The position numbers and the translations under genes are program-made. DNA of 64,000 nt from Piromyces finnis (lineage: Eukaryota > Neocallimastigomycota > Neocallimastigomycetes > Neocallimastigales > Neocallimastigaceae), in assembly GCA_002104945.1 (NCBI GenBank), contig MCFH01000096.1, positions 1-64,000 of the forward strand. The letters are read 5' to 3'. The notes under the pieces were generated by a model. That model did not search any database, was not told where the DNA came from, and worked only from the letters and a program-made list of their open reading frames with translations. This document shows positions 21,491 to 33,401 of the stretch, in pieces. The first letter of the stretch is position 1. Each line of letters starts with the position of its first letter.

Positions 21491-23676
21491 ATTATTGGGT
21501 TTATACTATATTTTAATTATTAAAAGTATTAAAGAAAGAAATTTAAAAAGTATTTCAATTACTTTAATATTTTTATTTTATAATCTATTTATTTTATTGC
21601 ATAATTATAATATGTCTTGACGTTATTAGTTTATAGATAATGATAAATAAATTGAAATGCTAATTTTATTTCTAATATATTTTAGATAATAATTAATTAA
21701 ATATATTTATTTAAATTATTTATTTAAATATAACTGCTTTAAAAGTATACATAGCTTTTAACTAAATGTTAATTAATAATGAAACATAAATTATAATTAA
21801 AAGTATAATTGTATAAATTATTTGTTTATTTAAAATACTATTAAGATCGAGTAATTGTTACATTATTTTTTTTTATTATTTATTTATTAATATTCAACTA
21901 AGAATATATTTATTATTTCTGTTATCTTTATTTTAATATGTAATTTAAATTATATTCATTATATAAAACTATATTAACAGTCAAAATTTATCAACCAGAA
22001 ACAATTTTTATTAAGGAAAGGCATAAAACTAATAAATTGATAAATTATTATGATTATATTTAAAGCTAATTTCAAATAGTGTCTTATTAATTCAATTCAA
22101 AAATTATTTCAAATGATTATTGGTAAAAAAATTTTAAAAAAAATTAATTTATTAAAAATTAAAGTCAATTATAATCCTTTAATAAAATAAATAATACATA
22201 AAATGAATAATATCCTCCAAAATTCACACACTACCGTCATTTTCTAAAAGAACTTAAACTATCTTTTCTTGCTCTAGCTTTCAGTTACATACTAATATTT
22301 ATAAGAGTTATAGTAATATAACATTTTGATTATTTAAATTAGTATAGAAGATATATGTTATAAGTCTATATTGGCTTGATAACTATTCATCACATTATTA
22401 CATTTTTTAATTAATATAATAATATTACTAAAAGTAAAATCTCAATATATACTTATTTATATGCCTATTTATATGGTTAATCATTATTTATGAAATAATA
22501 AACTATAAACTGTATTTACTATGAATATAAAAGTTGTCATTTTTTAAAACTTTTAAAATTAAATATTTATTTATTAAAATCTTCAAGATAGGGTTTAGAT
22601 AATTAGTAAGAATGAATTAGAAGCCATAAATATTTATTAATACTTTTATTGCTTTTTATTATTACAAATTTATATAACAAATGACTAATTATTAAATAAT
22701 TTATAATTTATTTTTAAAGTTATGACTTAAATTAATATATAATAATCTATATTACTTAATGTTAAATTAATTATATATTAAAATCAAATAATTTTTTAAG
22801 TTAAAATTAGAAAGCTATAAACATAGTTGTTTATACACAAGAAATAATTTTTATTATTAAAAACTATTGATGAATATTTTTAATTTAGAAATAGTTAAAC
22901 ATTACCCAAATAAAATGAATCATTTTAAAATATTAACTATGATACAATAATATAATGTAATATAAATAAAAATAGAAAAATAGAAATATTGTTTTAATTT
23001 TATTTAATAATTTAGTAAGTTTGTAGAATAAATTAGTAAAAACAATCTGGAATATATAATATATCACTTTCTGTATAATTTATAAAACTAAAACATATTA
23101 ATTTAGCATTTATTTATAATAAAGAAGGCATTAATAATATAATTTTTATTATCAATATATCAATAAGTAGTTTTATCTTTCATAAATATAAATGAATTTA
23201 TAATAGTTTATTTAAATAATAGTTTTATTTAGTTATTTAATTAAATAAAGCTTTATTATTTAATAGTTTAGGAGATTATTAATTATATTATGGTTATAAA
23301 ATATTTTATATCAGTATAAAACGTCTTTATTTACTTAATTTAAAAGAAAATTAAAAATAATTTAAAACGATTATTCTTAAATTACATAATCAAAATCATT
23401 AAATAAATTAGTTTTAACTAATCATAAATAAGAGATTTTACTTTCCTTTAAGAAATCAAAGTTCATAATTATAAAATAATTATAATATAATTATTTATTC
23501 ATATATCCACATCCACATATAGTTACATAAAAAAAAAATATTTTGTTGATAAAGTATAGTCATTATATGTTAAATAGTAATAACAATAATAATAATTGTA
23601 GTTGGAGTGAAACTCATTAATATATATTTTTGCTTTTTATATAAATATAATTTAAATTTCACACATTTTTCGACTT
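21491..23676. other. AT-rich intergenic DNA, no gene seen
   Basis: This stretch of about 2.2 kb has no ORF worth annotating, no RNA gene and no LTR that I recognise. It is the longest apparently host-derived stretch in the window. Confidence 0.55.
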
Positions 23677-24032
23677 TGTTAAAATTATAATGAAATAATT
23701 TTATATTTTATTTACTATTAATTAATTATATAATTATATATTATTTAAATTTTTATGTATTAATTAAATTAATTATATGAAAAGTATAATTTTATTTAAT
23801 ATTATATAAATATATATTTTTTACTATTATTAAAATGTAGTTCTTTTCATAATATAAGAAAAGACATTATTAAATAACTTGTATTAAATAATAATAAATA
23901 TTAATAACAAATATTAATAAATAAATAATAATAAATAAATATAAAATAATATATATACATATTATACAAATATTTATTTATAAAGTGTTGGTGTTATATA
24001 AAATATTATAATAATAATATTTAATCATAAAA

Positions 24033-24047
24033 GATTAAGAGTCTCAA
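24033..24047 (+). promoter_or_regulatory. Copia-1 primer-binding site, half tRNA-Lys(CUU)
   Basis: GATTAAGAGTCTCAA follows the 5' LTR directly. Its complement TTGAGACTCTTAATC matches the anticodon arm of eukaryotic tRNA-Lys with anticodon CTT, as expected for priming by a 5' tRNA half. The same type of mechanism is known for Drosophila copia and yeast Ty5 with initiator tRNA-Met. Confidence 0.65.
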
Positions 24048-24060
24048 TTGTCTCAAGAAA

Positions 24061-27000
24061 ATGTCTAATAATAAAAATAAAAATCTACTAAGTTCAAATA
24101 TGGACCCTTCTAGTTTTATAGGAAAATTCCAAATAGAACTTAATAAAGAAAATTTTCAAGCTTGGCAGATCAAAGTCAGAGATATTTTAAGATGCTGCGG
24201 TTTGGAAGAATATATTGATGAAAATAAAACTCCAAAGATATATATAAAGAATATATCAGAGAGTGAAAAAGAAAATTATAAAGAAGTCCCACATGAGCCT
24301 AACATGTACTATAATAAAAATGTAACAGATGAAACTCTTGCTATTGATAATAAAGTAAGAATGTTTATTAGAAGTACATTGGCACCAAAATCAGTTGAAG
24401 ATGTTCAAAGTAGAACACTTACTGGTTACCAAATATGGAAAACTTTAGAAAGTATATATATAGGAAACCAATCCAGTAAGAAAACTGACCTTATTAAAGA
24501 AGTGAATAGAATGAAATACAACCCACAAGATAGTATAGCCAGTTTTGTAAATAAACTAAATTTAAAATTTGAAACATTAGAATCCATGGGAGTCCATATA
24601 GATGAAGAAGAAAAGGCCGCCGTTTTATACAGAGCTATGCCAAAACAATACCAATGGATAAATATATTCGATTATGAAGGTAACTGGACTTTATGTAGAG
24701 AATATGTATCAAATAGAGTTCAGTCTGTTCAAAGGTCAGAAGAAAGGGAACGAAGTAATAGGCTTGGATTTAATCAAGTTTTTAGTAGTGAAAGTGGCTA
24801 TGGAAATTATGATAATTATAATCATAAAAATAATAAATTTTCAAATTATAAAAATAAAAATAATAAAAATAAAAATGATATAATATGTCATTTTTGTAAT
24901 AAAAGAGGCCACATTGAAAGAAACTGCATATTTAAAGAAAAATTAGCAAAAGAATATAATTCAAACAATAAAAATTATAAAAATAAACAAAATAAAAAAT
25001 ATAAAAAGAAATATGCAGATGTAGTTACAAAACAAAGAAGTAACTACAAGGATATAACACCAAATTTATTCAACGTGGATTATGATTCTACATATGAAAA
25101 AGAATCAAACAGTGTTGTAAAAGTAAATTTTTCAAATAAAAAATATAAAAAGGTTATAAAATCAAAAGGGAACTTTAGTATGTGGATGCTAGATTCAGGA
25201 GCATCAGTTCACCTTACAAACGATATTAAATTATTATATAAAATTAAAAGACATAAAGAACCAATTTACTATGCGGATGGTGAAGTTGGTTATTCTACAC
25301 ATATAGGCAACATAAAAGGCTACTTTAATAAAGAACAAATAATTTTAAAAAATGTTTTATATGTTCCAGATATTAAAAGGAATTTAATATCTATTTCAAA
25401 TTTTGTTAAAGAAGGTCTTAATGTAAATTTTAAATATATAAATAATGCTGCCACAGCATTTATCCAAGATAAAAATAAAAATAATATATATGTATCAAGA
25501 GAAGATGAACATAACATATTTAATGTTTATATATCAAAGACAAAATTATTTAACTACCAAATACAAAATCCAATGTATTGTTATTCAATTAGGAAGTTAA
25601 ATAATGATGAAAAATTACATCTTTGGCATAGAAGATTAGGTCATTTTCATGCCAAAAGTATTGAAAATAAATTATTAAATATAAACATTAAAGATATTTG
25701 TGAAACATGTTCATTATCAAAATTAAAAAATCAACCATATCATAGTTCTACTAATAAAAGTACAGAAGTACTTCAATTAGTACATACTGATATAGTTGGA
25801 CCCATTAACGCGTCATCTATATACGGTAATCATTATTTTATTACCTTTTTAGATGATTATTCAAGATATGGATGGGTAATTTTTATAAAAAATAAAAGTG
25901 ACGCGTTTAACGCGTTTAAAATATGGTATAATAAAGTTACCAATGAATTTAAAAAGAATATTACATATTTAAGAAGTGATAATGGTACAGAATATAAGTC
26001 TTTAAATTTTAAAAATTTTTGTGATACTCATGGTATTACACAACAATTCACTGTACCATATAATCCACAACAAAATGGACGCGCTGAAAGGTTTAATGGA
26101 GTACTAATCCATGCAGCTACCACTATGATGCAAGATGCTAAATTATGTAGAAGATTCTGGGAAGACGCAGTCAGAACTGCCAATTATATACATAACAGGT
26201 TACCTCACAATGGAAATGACTTGAAGGTACCCTATGAAATGTTATATAATATCCCAGTAGACTACAGTAAATTTCGTGTTTTTGGATGTAAAGTGTTACA
26301 TCTTAAACGTAACACTGAAAAACACAAATTTGAAAGCACTTCGCTACCTGGCATATTTATTGGTTATGATGACACTTCTACCGGATTCAGAATTTTTGAC
26401 TTAAATTCTTTTAAAATTGTCATCAAAAGAGTAGTTGAATTTTTAGAAGACCAACCAGGTAATTTTAATTTTGATGATAACGTCAAAAATGTCAATTTCA
26501 TCGATCATGATTCATTAATCAATGAAATGGAGGGGGACGATAACGAAAGTCTTCAACAGGACATAGAAATTGGCATATCATCAAACATTAATAACAATGA
26601 TTTTCCAAATAATTTTAATAAAATAAAATATAATGCCAACAATAACTATATCGGCATTAATAGTAATAATAATAAGGATAATATTATTTATAACAATAAT
26701 AATAAAGAAAACATTAAAAATTATAACATAAATGAAAATAACAATTTAAATATAAATAACAATTTAAATATAAATAACAATTTAAATGAAAATAATATTT
26801 TAAAAGAAAATAACGATTTAAACACAAACAATAATTTAAATGAAAATAATAATTTAAATGAAAATAACAATTCAAATAAAAACAATAATTCAAATGAAAA
26901 CGATAATCCAAATAAAAACAATATTTCAGATGAAAATAATAATTCAAATGAAAGTAATGATTTAAATAAAAATAAAATAAAAAATAAAAATAAAATAAAA

Positions 27001-29169
27001 AATAAAAATAATAATACAAAAGAAGATAATAATTTAAATAAAACAAATAAAAATATTAATGAAATATATGATGATAATGATATTAATAATATAAATTATA
27101 TAAATAAATTTAATGATAATAATGACGATAACAACGTTAATATTATTAATTCACATAATAAGAATAATATAAATAATAATATAAATAATAACTTCATTAA
27201 TAATATGAAAGACAATAACAGTTATAAAATTAAAAACAACAATAATAATATTCATAAAAAGAAAAATAAAAGAAAAGTAATCGACAGTGACGAAGAAAGT
27301 GAAGATGAAAGTAAAATTAAAATTAAAAGAAATAAATTCTTAAACAAAGAAGAAAGGATAAATAAAACAATTGAAAGCGAAAGAAAATCTAAGAACAAAA
27401 TTTCTTATAAGGCTAAAGACTTGGACAATGGAATTAGTTTATCAGAATTAAATAAAAATAAACAAAAAAATAATAACTCATTAAGCTATATTCCAAACCA
27501 TTCACTAGATGTAGAACAAAGACAATATCCAAATTATCCAAGGAACAAAAGAAAAATTTTGGATAATAATGAAAAGTATACAACTAGTAAAAGAATAAGA
27601 AAAGAAATAAATAACGTTGATAAATCATCAACGACAGATAACCAAATAACAGAACCAACAAGTTTTTTTGAAATCTTTAAGAGAAAAGATAAAAGAAGAT
27701 GGCTTGACGCTATAAATGATGAATTAAACAATATGAAAGAACGCAAAGTATATGAAAAAATAAACAAAGTTCCACAAAATACTAATGTAATTACCTCAAA
27801 ATGGGTGTTCAAAATTAAAAGGGATAGCAAAGGAAACATTACCAAGTATAAAGCACGCTTAGTAGCTAGAGGATTCACTCAAGAATACGGTACGGACTAC
27901 AAAGAAACATTTTCTCCAACATTAAAACATGATTCACTAAGAATTCTTACAGCTATTTCAGCAGAAAAGAAATTTTATATACATCAATTAGATATAAAGG
28001 CAGCTTATTTATATGCTGACTTAAATGAATGTATTTATATGTATGCTCCAGAAGGAGACTCTACTTACCGAAAAGGCTATTGGAAACTAAATAAGGCACT
28101 CTATGGTCTCAAGCAAGCAGCACGAGAATGGAATAATAATATAACTGATACTTTAACTAATATCGGATTTAAAAGACTGGTAAGTGAACCCTGTATTTTC
28201 GTTAAGAAAGATGATAACAATAATATAAAATGTTTGTTAGGAATATATGTCGATGATATCCTAATATCAGGTAACAATTATGAAATAAATAAAACTAAAG
28301 AATTACTAAAGAAAAGATACAAAGTTACCGATATTGGATATGCAGATTTTATTATTGGAATTAAATTTGAAAAATTAAACAATGGATACTTACTTCACCA
28401 AGAAAGATACCTTAGAGATATCTTAAGAAAATTCAACTTAGAAAACTGTAAACCTTGCAAAACACCTAAACCAGCAAACGAAGTTGATGATAAACAAGAA
28501 AAATATAACCCAACAAAGTATCGTGCAGCCATTGGTAGTTTACTATATCTTGCTATATCTACTAGACCAGACATTTTATTTTCAGTCACCAAAGCAGCCA
28601 GAAAATCACAAGAACCTACTTTTAAAGACTGGGAGAATGTTATTCAAATTTTTAAATACCTCAAAGGAACCATTAATTACGGATTGCTCTATTCAGGCGA
28701 AGCTTCTTTAAAGACCTTTGTAGACGCAGACTACGGTAGTGACAAAGTAACCAGAAGATCAACCACCGGATTTGTTTTCTTCATGGGAAGTGGTCCCACG
28801 AGTTGGTTTTCGAAACTTCAACATTGTATTGCTACCTCTACAGCTGAGTCAGAATATTACAGCTTATGTGAGTGCGGAAAACATTCACTTTGGTATGCAA
28901 ACATACTTAATGAGTTAGGGATAACTCATAAATGTACTGTAATAAACATTGACAACCAGGCAGCAATTTATAATGCTGAAAATGATACTATTAATCCAAA
29001 ATCAAAACATATTGATATTAAGTATCATAAAATAAGAGAAATGGTAAAAGAGAAAAAAATTAAATTGGAATATATCAAGTCCTTAAATAACATTGCTGAT
29101 GGTTTCACAAAATATTTGGATGCTACAAAAATGTCTATTTTTAGAAATAATTTATTACATAAATATTAA
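24061..29169 (+). CDS. Copia-1 Gag-Pol polyprotein (1702 aa)
   Basis: A single frame encodes all functions. Gag region with QAWQIKVRDIL and a CCHC knuckle (CHFCNKRGHIERNC) near residue 276; aspartic protease MWMLDSGAS near residue 378; pre-integrase HHCC (LWHRRLGH, then CETCSLSK); integrase HTDIVGP, LRSDNGTEY and NGRAERFNG giving D, D, E; then about 250 residues dominated by Asn and Lys repeats (roughly 860-1110); RT with KWVFKIKRD, RLVARGFTQ, DIKAAYL and active site YVDD near 1396; RNase H with FVDADYGSD, STAESEYY and HIDIKYHKIRE. The order PR-IN-RT-RH is diagnostic for copia. No stop or frameshift interrupts it, so it is a candidate active element. How Gag is made in excess is not evident. 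Start at ATG 24061, just after the primer site. Confidence 0.95.
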   Translation: MSNNKNKNLLSSNMDPSSFIGKFQIELNKENFQAWQIKVRDILRCCGLEEYIDENKTPKIYIKNISESEKENYKEVPHEPNMYYNKNVTDETLAIDNKVRMFIRSTLAPKSVEDVQSRTLTGYQIWKTLESIYIGNQSSKKTDLIKEVNRMKYNPQDSIASFVNKLNLKFETLESMGVHIDEEEKAAVLYRAMPKQYQWINIFDYEGNWTLCREYVSNRVQSVQRSEERERSNRLGFNQVFSSESGYGNYDNYNHKNNKFSNYKNKNNKNKNDIICHFCNKRGHIERNCIFKEKLAKEYNSNNKNYKNKQNKKYKKKYADVVTKQRSNYKDITPNLFNVDYDSTYEKESNSVVKVNFSNKKYKKVIKSKGNFSMWMLDSGASVHLTNDIKLLYKIKRHKEPIYYADGEVGYSTHIGNIKGYFNKEQIILKNVLYVPDIKRNLISISNFVKEGLNVNFKYINNAATAFIQDKNKNNIYVSREDEHNIFNVYISKTKLFNYQIQNPMYCYSIRKLNNDEKLHLWHRRLGHFHAKSIENKLLNINIKDICETCSLSKLKNQPYHSSTNKSTEVLQLVHTDIVGPINASSIYGNHYFITFLDDYSRYGWVIFIKNKSDAFNAFKIWYNKVTNEFKKNITYLRSDNGTEYKSLNFKNFCDTHGITQQFTVPYNPQQNGRAERFNGVLIHAATTMMQDAKLCRRFWEDAVRTANYIHNRLPHNGNDLKVPYEMLYNIPVDYSKFRVFGCKVLHLKRNTEKHKFESTSLPGIFIGYDDTSTGFRIFDLNSFKIVIKRVVEFLEDQPGNFNFDDNVKNVNFIDHDSLINEMEGDDNESLQQDIEIGISSNINNNDFPNNFNKIKYNANNNYIGINSNNNKDNIIYNNNNKENIKNYNINENNNLNINNNLNINNNLNENNILKENNDLNTNNNLNENNNLNENNNSNKNNNSNENDNPNKNNISDENNNSNESNDLNKNKIKNKNKIKNKNNNTKEDNNLNKTNKNINEIYDDNDINNINYINKFNDNNDDNNVNIINSHNKNNINNNINNNFINNMKDNNSYKIKNNNNNIHKKKNKRKVIDSDEESEDESKIKIKRNKFLNKEERINKTIESERKSKNKISYKAKDLDNGISLSELNKNKQKNNNSLSYIPNHSLDVEQRQYPNYPRNKRKILDNNEKYTTSKRIRKEINNVDKSSTTDNQITEPTSFFEIFKRKDKRRWLDAINDELNNMKERKVYEKINKVPQNTNVITSKWVFKIKRDSKGNITKYKARLVARGFTQEYGTDYKETFSPTLKHDSLRILTAISAEKKFYIHQLDIKAAYLYADLNECIYMYAPEGDSTYRKGYWKLNKALYGLKQAAREWNNNITDTLTNIGFKRLVSEPCIFVKKDDNNNIKCLLGIYVDDILISGNNYEINKTKELLKKRYKVTDIGYADFIIGIKFEKLNNGYLLHQERYLRDILRKFNLENCKPCKTPKPANEVDDKQEKYNPTKYRAAIGSLLYLAISTRPDILFSVTKAARKSQEPTFKDWENVIQIFKYLKGTINYGLLYSGEASLKTFVDADYGSDKVTRRSTTGFVFFMGSGPTSWFSKLQHCIATSTAESEYYSLCECGKHSLWYANILNELGITHKCTVINIDNQAAIYNAENDTINPKSKHIDIKYHKIREMVKEKKIKLEYIKSLNNIADGFTKYLDATKMSIFRNNLLHKY

Positions 29170-29229
29170 ATGAATATTAAATGAATATTAAATGAATATT
29201 AAATAAAAGTATTTATACTTTTGGGAGAA

Positions 29230-29585
29230 TGTTAAAATTATAATGAAATAATTTTATATTTTATTTACTATTAATTAATTATATAATTATATATTATTTA
29301 AATTTTTATGTATTAATTAAATTAATTATATGAAAAGTATAATTTTATTTAATATTATATAAATATATATTTTTTACTATTATTAAAATGTAGTTCTTTT
29401 CATAATATAAGAAAAGACATTATTAAATAACTTGTATTAAATAATAATAAATATTAATAACAAATATTAATAAATAAATAATAATAAATAAATATAAAAT
29501 AATATATATACATATTATACAAATATTTATTTATAAAGTGTTGGTGTTATATAAAATATTATAATAATAATATTTAATCATAAAA
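29230..29585 (+). repeat. 3' LTR of Copia-1
   Basis: Repeat of 23677-24032. It is followed at once by an inverted partial copy of the same LTR. Confidence 0.88.
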
Positions 29586-29820
29586 CTTTATAAATATATA
29601 TTTATTTATAATAAGTATATTTATTATTTTATATATTTATTATTAATATTTATCATTAATATTTTATTATTATTCAATACAAGTTATTTAATAATGTCTT
29701 ATGAAAAGAACAACATTTTAATAATAGTAAAAAAAATATATTTAAATAATATTAAATAAAATTATACTTTTCATATAATTAATTTAATTAATACATAAAA
29801 AATAAATAATATATAATTAT
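29586..29820 (-). repeat. Inverted Copia-1-type LTR fragment
   Basis: Read in reverse complement, this matches the LTR from TATAATTTTATTTAATATT back to the TTTATAAAG motif, with substitutions. It lacks the last ~65 bases of the LTR. It stands tail to tail with the 3' LTR of Copia-1, making an imperfect palindrome. Confidence 0.7.
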
Positions 29821-29872
29821 GTAATTTTATTTAATATTATATAAATAAATATTTTTACTATAATTAAAATTA
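29821..29872 (+). repeat. Left half of an old Copia-1-type LTR split by Copia-2
   Basis: AATTTTATTTAATATTATAT and the following bases match the LTR in plus orientation. The match resumes at 35379 (AGCTCTTTTCA...) after Copia-2. The junctions AATTA and AATTT are consistent with a decayed 5-bp target duplication. Confidence 0.65.
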
Positions 29873-30088
29873 TTTTAGAATTTTAGGTTTTTTAATATTT
29901 ACTTTATTATGGTAATTTATTAATATTTCATTACAAAGATTTAATTAACAATTACAAGTTTGTATTTATACTAAAATTTATGGCTTATGCTCTAATACAT
30001 ACATTATCAATTTATCAATACATTACATTATATTAAATACATTTTACTAATGAATAAGGTTTATAATAAAATTTGAGATTTTCTAACA
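29873..30088 (-). repeat. 3' LTR of Copia-2
   Basis: It is similar to 35171-35378 on inspection, except for an 8-bp repeat of TTTATCAA and a changed outer end (TTTTAGAA where the other LTR has TGTTAGAA). Confidence 0.82.
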
Positions 30089-30278
30089 TTCCCCCTCAAA
30101 CTTGATTTCATTTTGAAATTCAATGTTTGGAAGTTTTGTTTTAAAATATATAAAATGAAATAAAATAAAATAAAAAAATTTTTTTTTTAATAGAACTTTG
30201 TCTGATTATTATTGAATGTATAGATAAGTTTAGGTAAATATAAAGTGTAATAAAGTAAATAATGTTTTGTGCAACTTA

Positions 30279-33200
30279 TTATTTTACAAAATTTTTATCT
30301 GTAAAATTTCTAATTTTTGTAGAATTTAAATATTTTGTGAGTGCATCAGCCAACATATCATTTGTGTTCTTATATTCTAGCTTTACTCTTTTATTTATAA
30401 TATTATCCTTGTTGAAGTAGTATTTTATTGAGATATGTTTGAGTTTTGGGTTGGCTTCTCCATTTTCAATAATTGCTTTGCTTGATTTGTTGTCCGTAAA
30501 TATTGTAATGATTATTTTTTGATTGAATAATTCCTTTATTAAGTTTCTCATCCATAAGACCTTTTTTACACATTCTGAGGTGCTAATGTATTATGCTTCT
30601 GCAGTTGATGTAGCAACTTTGGATTATTTTTCGAAAACCAGTAGATAGGAGAGTTTCCCATAAGTATTATATGACCAGATGTTGATTTTCTGTCTTTGGT
30701 GTTCCCCGCAAAATCTGCATTTGTATAGGCTGTAATAAAACCTTTTCCGTCGTATTTCAGTTTGTAATGAATTGTGTTGTGTAAATACTTAAGGATAATA
30801 AGGACACAATGCCAATCTGATACAGTAAGATTTTCACAAGATCTAGCAGCTTTGTGTACTGCAAAAGAAATATCCGGTCTGGTGCATTTTTCAAGGTAAA
30901 TGAGGGATCCTAATGCACTTTTATATGTTGTGGCGTCAATTTTTTCATCACGCATTTGTGGCTTGTCAATACAACATGGAGTATTACATCGATAAGTGTA
31001 ATTAGTGTTAATAATTCCAAAGTTTTGTAAAAGATTTTCAATAAAATTTCTTTGCGAAATAAAATAGGAGTAGCTAGATTTTTCAACAGTTATGCCTAAT
31101 AAGTAATGGATTTTTCCATAATTTGAAATATTAAATTTGTTATTGATCTTATTTATTATGGATTCGATGATGTTAATATTGCCACAGATGATCATATCAT
31201 CAATGTAAATACCAAGAATGCATATTGTATTATTGTTATGAGATTTTTTAAATATACATGGTTTTGATTTAAGCTGGTAGAAACCTGAATTAATGAGAAA
31301 ATTTGAAATGGTAATATACCATTGTCTTCCGGATTGTCGAAGACCATATAATGCTTTGTTGAGTAGCCAATATCCTTTATTGTAGTTCTTGTCACCGGGA
31401 GGTATTGTGGCGTAGATTTCTTTATCAAGTTTAGCGTTTAGATAAGCGGCTTTAATATCCAGTTGGTAAATTTCCCATTTAAGTTTAGCAGCAGTAGAAA
31501 TAATAAACAAACTATTAGAATTTAATGTTGGAGAATAGGTTAAGTCAAAATCGGTCCCGTAAACTTGAGTGAAACCTCTGGCTACGAGTCTGGCTTTATA
31601 TTTAGTGATATTATTATTTTCATCCCTCTTGATGGTGAATACCAATTTTATGGAAATTAATTTTCTTTCTTTGGGAATTTCGGGAACAAAAGTCATGATT
31701 TTATTAGAATATAAATTGTTAAGTTCTTCATTAATTTCATTGATCCAGTATGATTTATTGGAACACGTAGTGGCTTGTTTGTAATTAAATGGAATATCTG
31801 ATTCATATGTATACGTGGATTCTTCTAAATTTAAAACCAGTCTTTTGTTATCATTAAGCAGTGGTGAATCATATGGATGCTTTTTAGGGATATTGATGTT
31901 TGACTGTTCATTTATGTTACCTGAAATTGTTTTATTATCATTATTTGAAACATTTGAATCATTGTCTGAATCCTTGTAGTTAGTTTTATTTTCAAAAGTT
32001 GTATTAGCATTTTCATTTGTGGCGTCGTAGTTTTTATTAATATTATTGTTGTTGTTGGAAAAATTATTATTACAGTATTCGAATGTGGCGTTATTATTCA
32101 TGACATCATTAAAATTCTTATCCATTTGTTCATTGGTGTTATCAATCCCAGTATTGAGTCTTTCAAATATATTGTAGTGGTTGATATTTGTATTGTAGTT
32201 TGGATGATTGTTAGTGTTATACTGGTTATTGAACGTAAAATTTCCTGGCTCCTCTTCAAGAAAAACAGCTTCTTTTACTAAATGAATAGATTGATCACGT
32301 TTATCCATAATTATATAACAATTTGTGTCGAATTTTATTCCCAAGAATATGCCTTTTTGTGAATTAGTTTCAAATTTAGACGCTTTATTTTGAATCTTGC
32401 TATAGTAGGATACACAGCCAAATACTTTGATTTTATCAATTTTTACGGCTTTATTTTAGAAAATTTCATTTGGTATTAAATTTAAGATTCCCTTTCTTGG
32501 TGTAATGTTATACAGGTGATTTGTATAAATTACAGCATATGACCAGAAATCTAAGCTAAGTTTAGCCCAAAAAATTAAGGTCTTCGCAGAGTTGATAATG
32601 GTTTGGTTGAATCTCTCGGCAATACCATTATTCTCAGGATTATATGGTGGGGAAAATATTTTCGATACCGATTTTTCTACAATATTTCTTTATTCTTTTG
32701 TTGTTAAATTCACGTCCGTTATCACTTTTGAAAAATTTAATATTATTTTCAAAGTGATTATTTATGAATTTTAAAAAATTTAAAATTGTGTTGGTTGCTT
32801 CGGCCTTCTCTTTGAGTAAGCAAACCCAGGATTTTCTACTAAATTCATCAAGAAATGTGATGATATATTTCATATCATCTATTGATGTGGGTTTTATAGG
32901 TCCGATGATGTCAGAATGGATAGTTTCCAGGATATTAGATGCTTTTGGAGTAACTTTATTATGGGGTTTTGCCTTCAATTTTGATATTTTGCAATCTAGG
33001 CATTGGTCATTTTCCTTCGTTCTGAGTTCCAAATATTTGTTTAAATCTTCCTGGTAGTAGTGACCTAGACGACGATGCCATAAGTCTTGGTTAAAAGTTT
33101 CAGTGGAGCAAAATTGTTGATTAAGATTATTGAATTTTATCCTAATAACATTATTGCTGTCAGGTTCGTGTTTACTAATAACTTTGTCTGTATGGTCAGA

Positions 33201-33401
33201 CAAAATTAAGAGAACCTTACCATTTTGATTCTTTAACTGAGTATTAATACCGGCTATCGTTAGTTTTATTCCACTGATAAGATTTTTATTAACTTCATTT
33301 GATAAAAGTACTCTTTCTAAGACTATCACAGTTCCGTTTATGGCTCCGCGGTAAGTACCATGGCCCTCAAAAGTACAAGTAGAACCATTTGCACAGCTCA
33401 T
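30279..33401 (-). pseudogene. Copia-2 Pol: integrase, RT, RNase H, frameshifted
   Basis: On the minus strand the pieces are, in order: pre-integrase LWHRRLGHYYQEDL with CLDCKISK, and integrase HSDIIGPI and KSDNGREF up to 32640; a frameshift, after which the Glu-bearing segment (GIAERFNQT) follows in another frame; RT from about 32344 with KLVFTIKRD, RLVARGFTQVYGTDF and active site YIDD; RNase H start (AYTNADFAGN), then a further frameshift and an in-frame TAA near 30590; a last piece to 30279 with FTDNKSSKAI and LADALTKYLN. At least two indels and one stop make it non-functional. Between integrase and RT is an Asn-rich linker like that of Copia-1 but shorter. Confidence 0.88.

Larger units (their letters stand above)
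23677..29585 (+). mobile_element. Intact Ty1/copia retrotransposon (Copia-1)
   Basis: Two ~355-bp LTRs (23677-24032 and 29230-29585) begin TGTTAAAATTATAATG and end CATAAAA. They look identical or nearly so. Between them is one uninterrupted gag-pol frame, a tRNA-Lys-type half-tRNA primer site and a purine tract (TTTTGGGAGAA) just before the 3' LTR. A clean 5-bp target duplication is not evident: GACTT on the left against CTTTA on the right. The LTR lacks the usual CA end. Confidence 0.88.

Noticed and set aside
21491-23676. Host gene in the long AT-rich spacer
   Set aside because: No frame longer than background and no motif was found.
26714-27046. Antisense Phe/Leu/Tyr-rich ORFs opposite the Copia-1 linker
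   Set aside because: They are the complement of AAT/AAA repeats and have no independent support.
23672-29590. 5-bp target duplication for Copia-1
   Set aside because: Only a 3-4 base match (ACTT or CTT) appears, and it requires moving the LTR ends. I do not claim a duplication.
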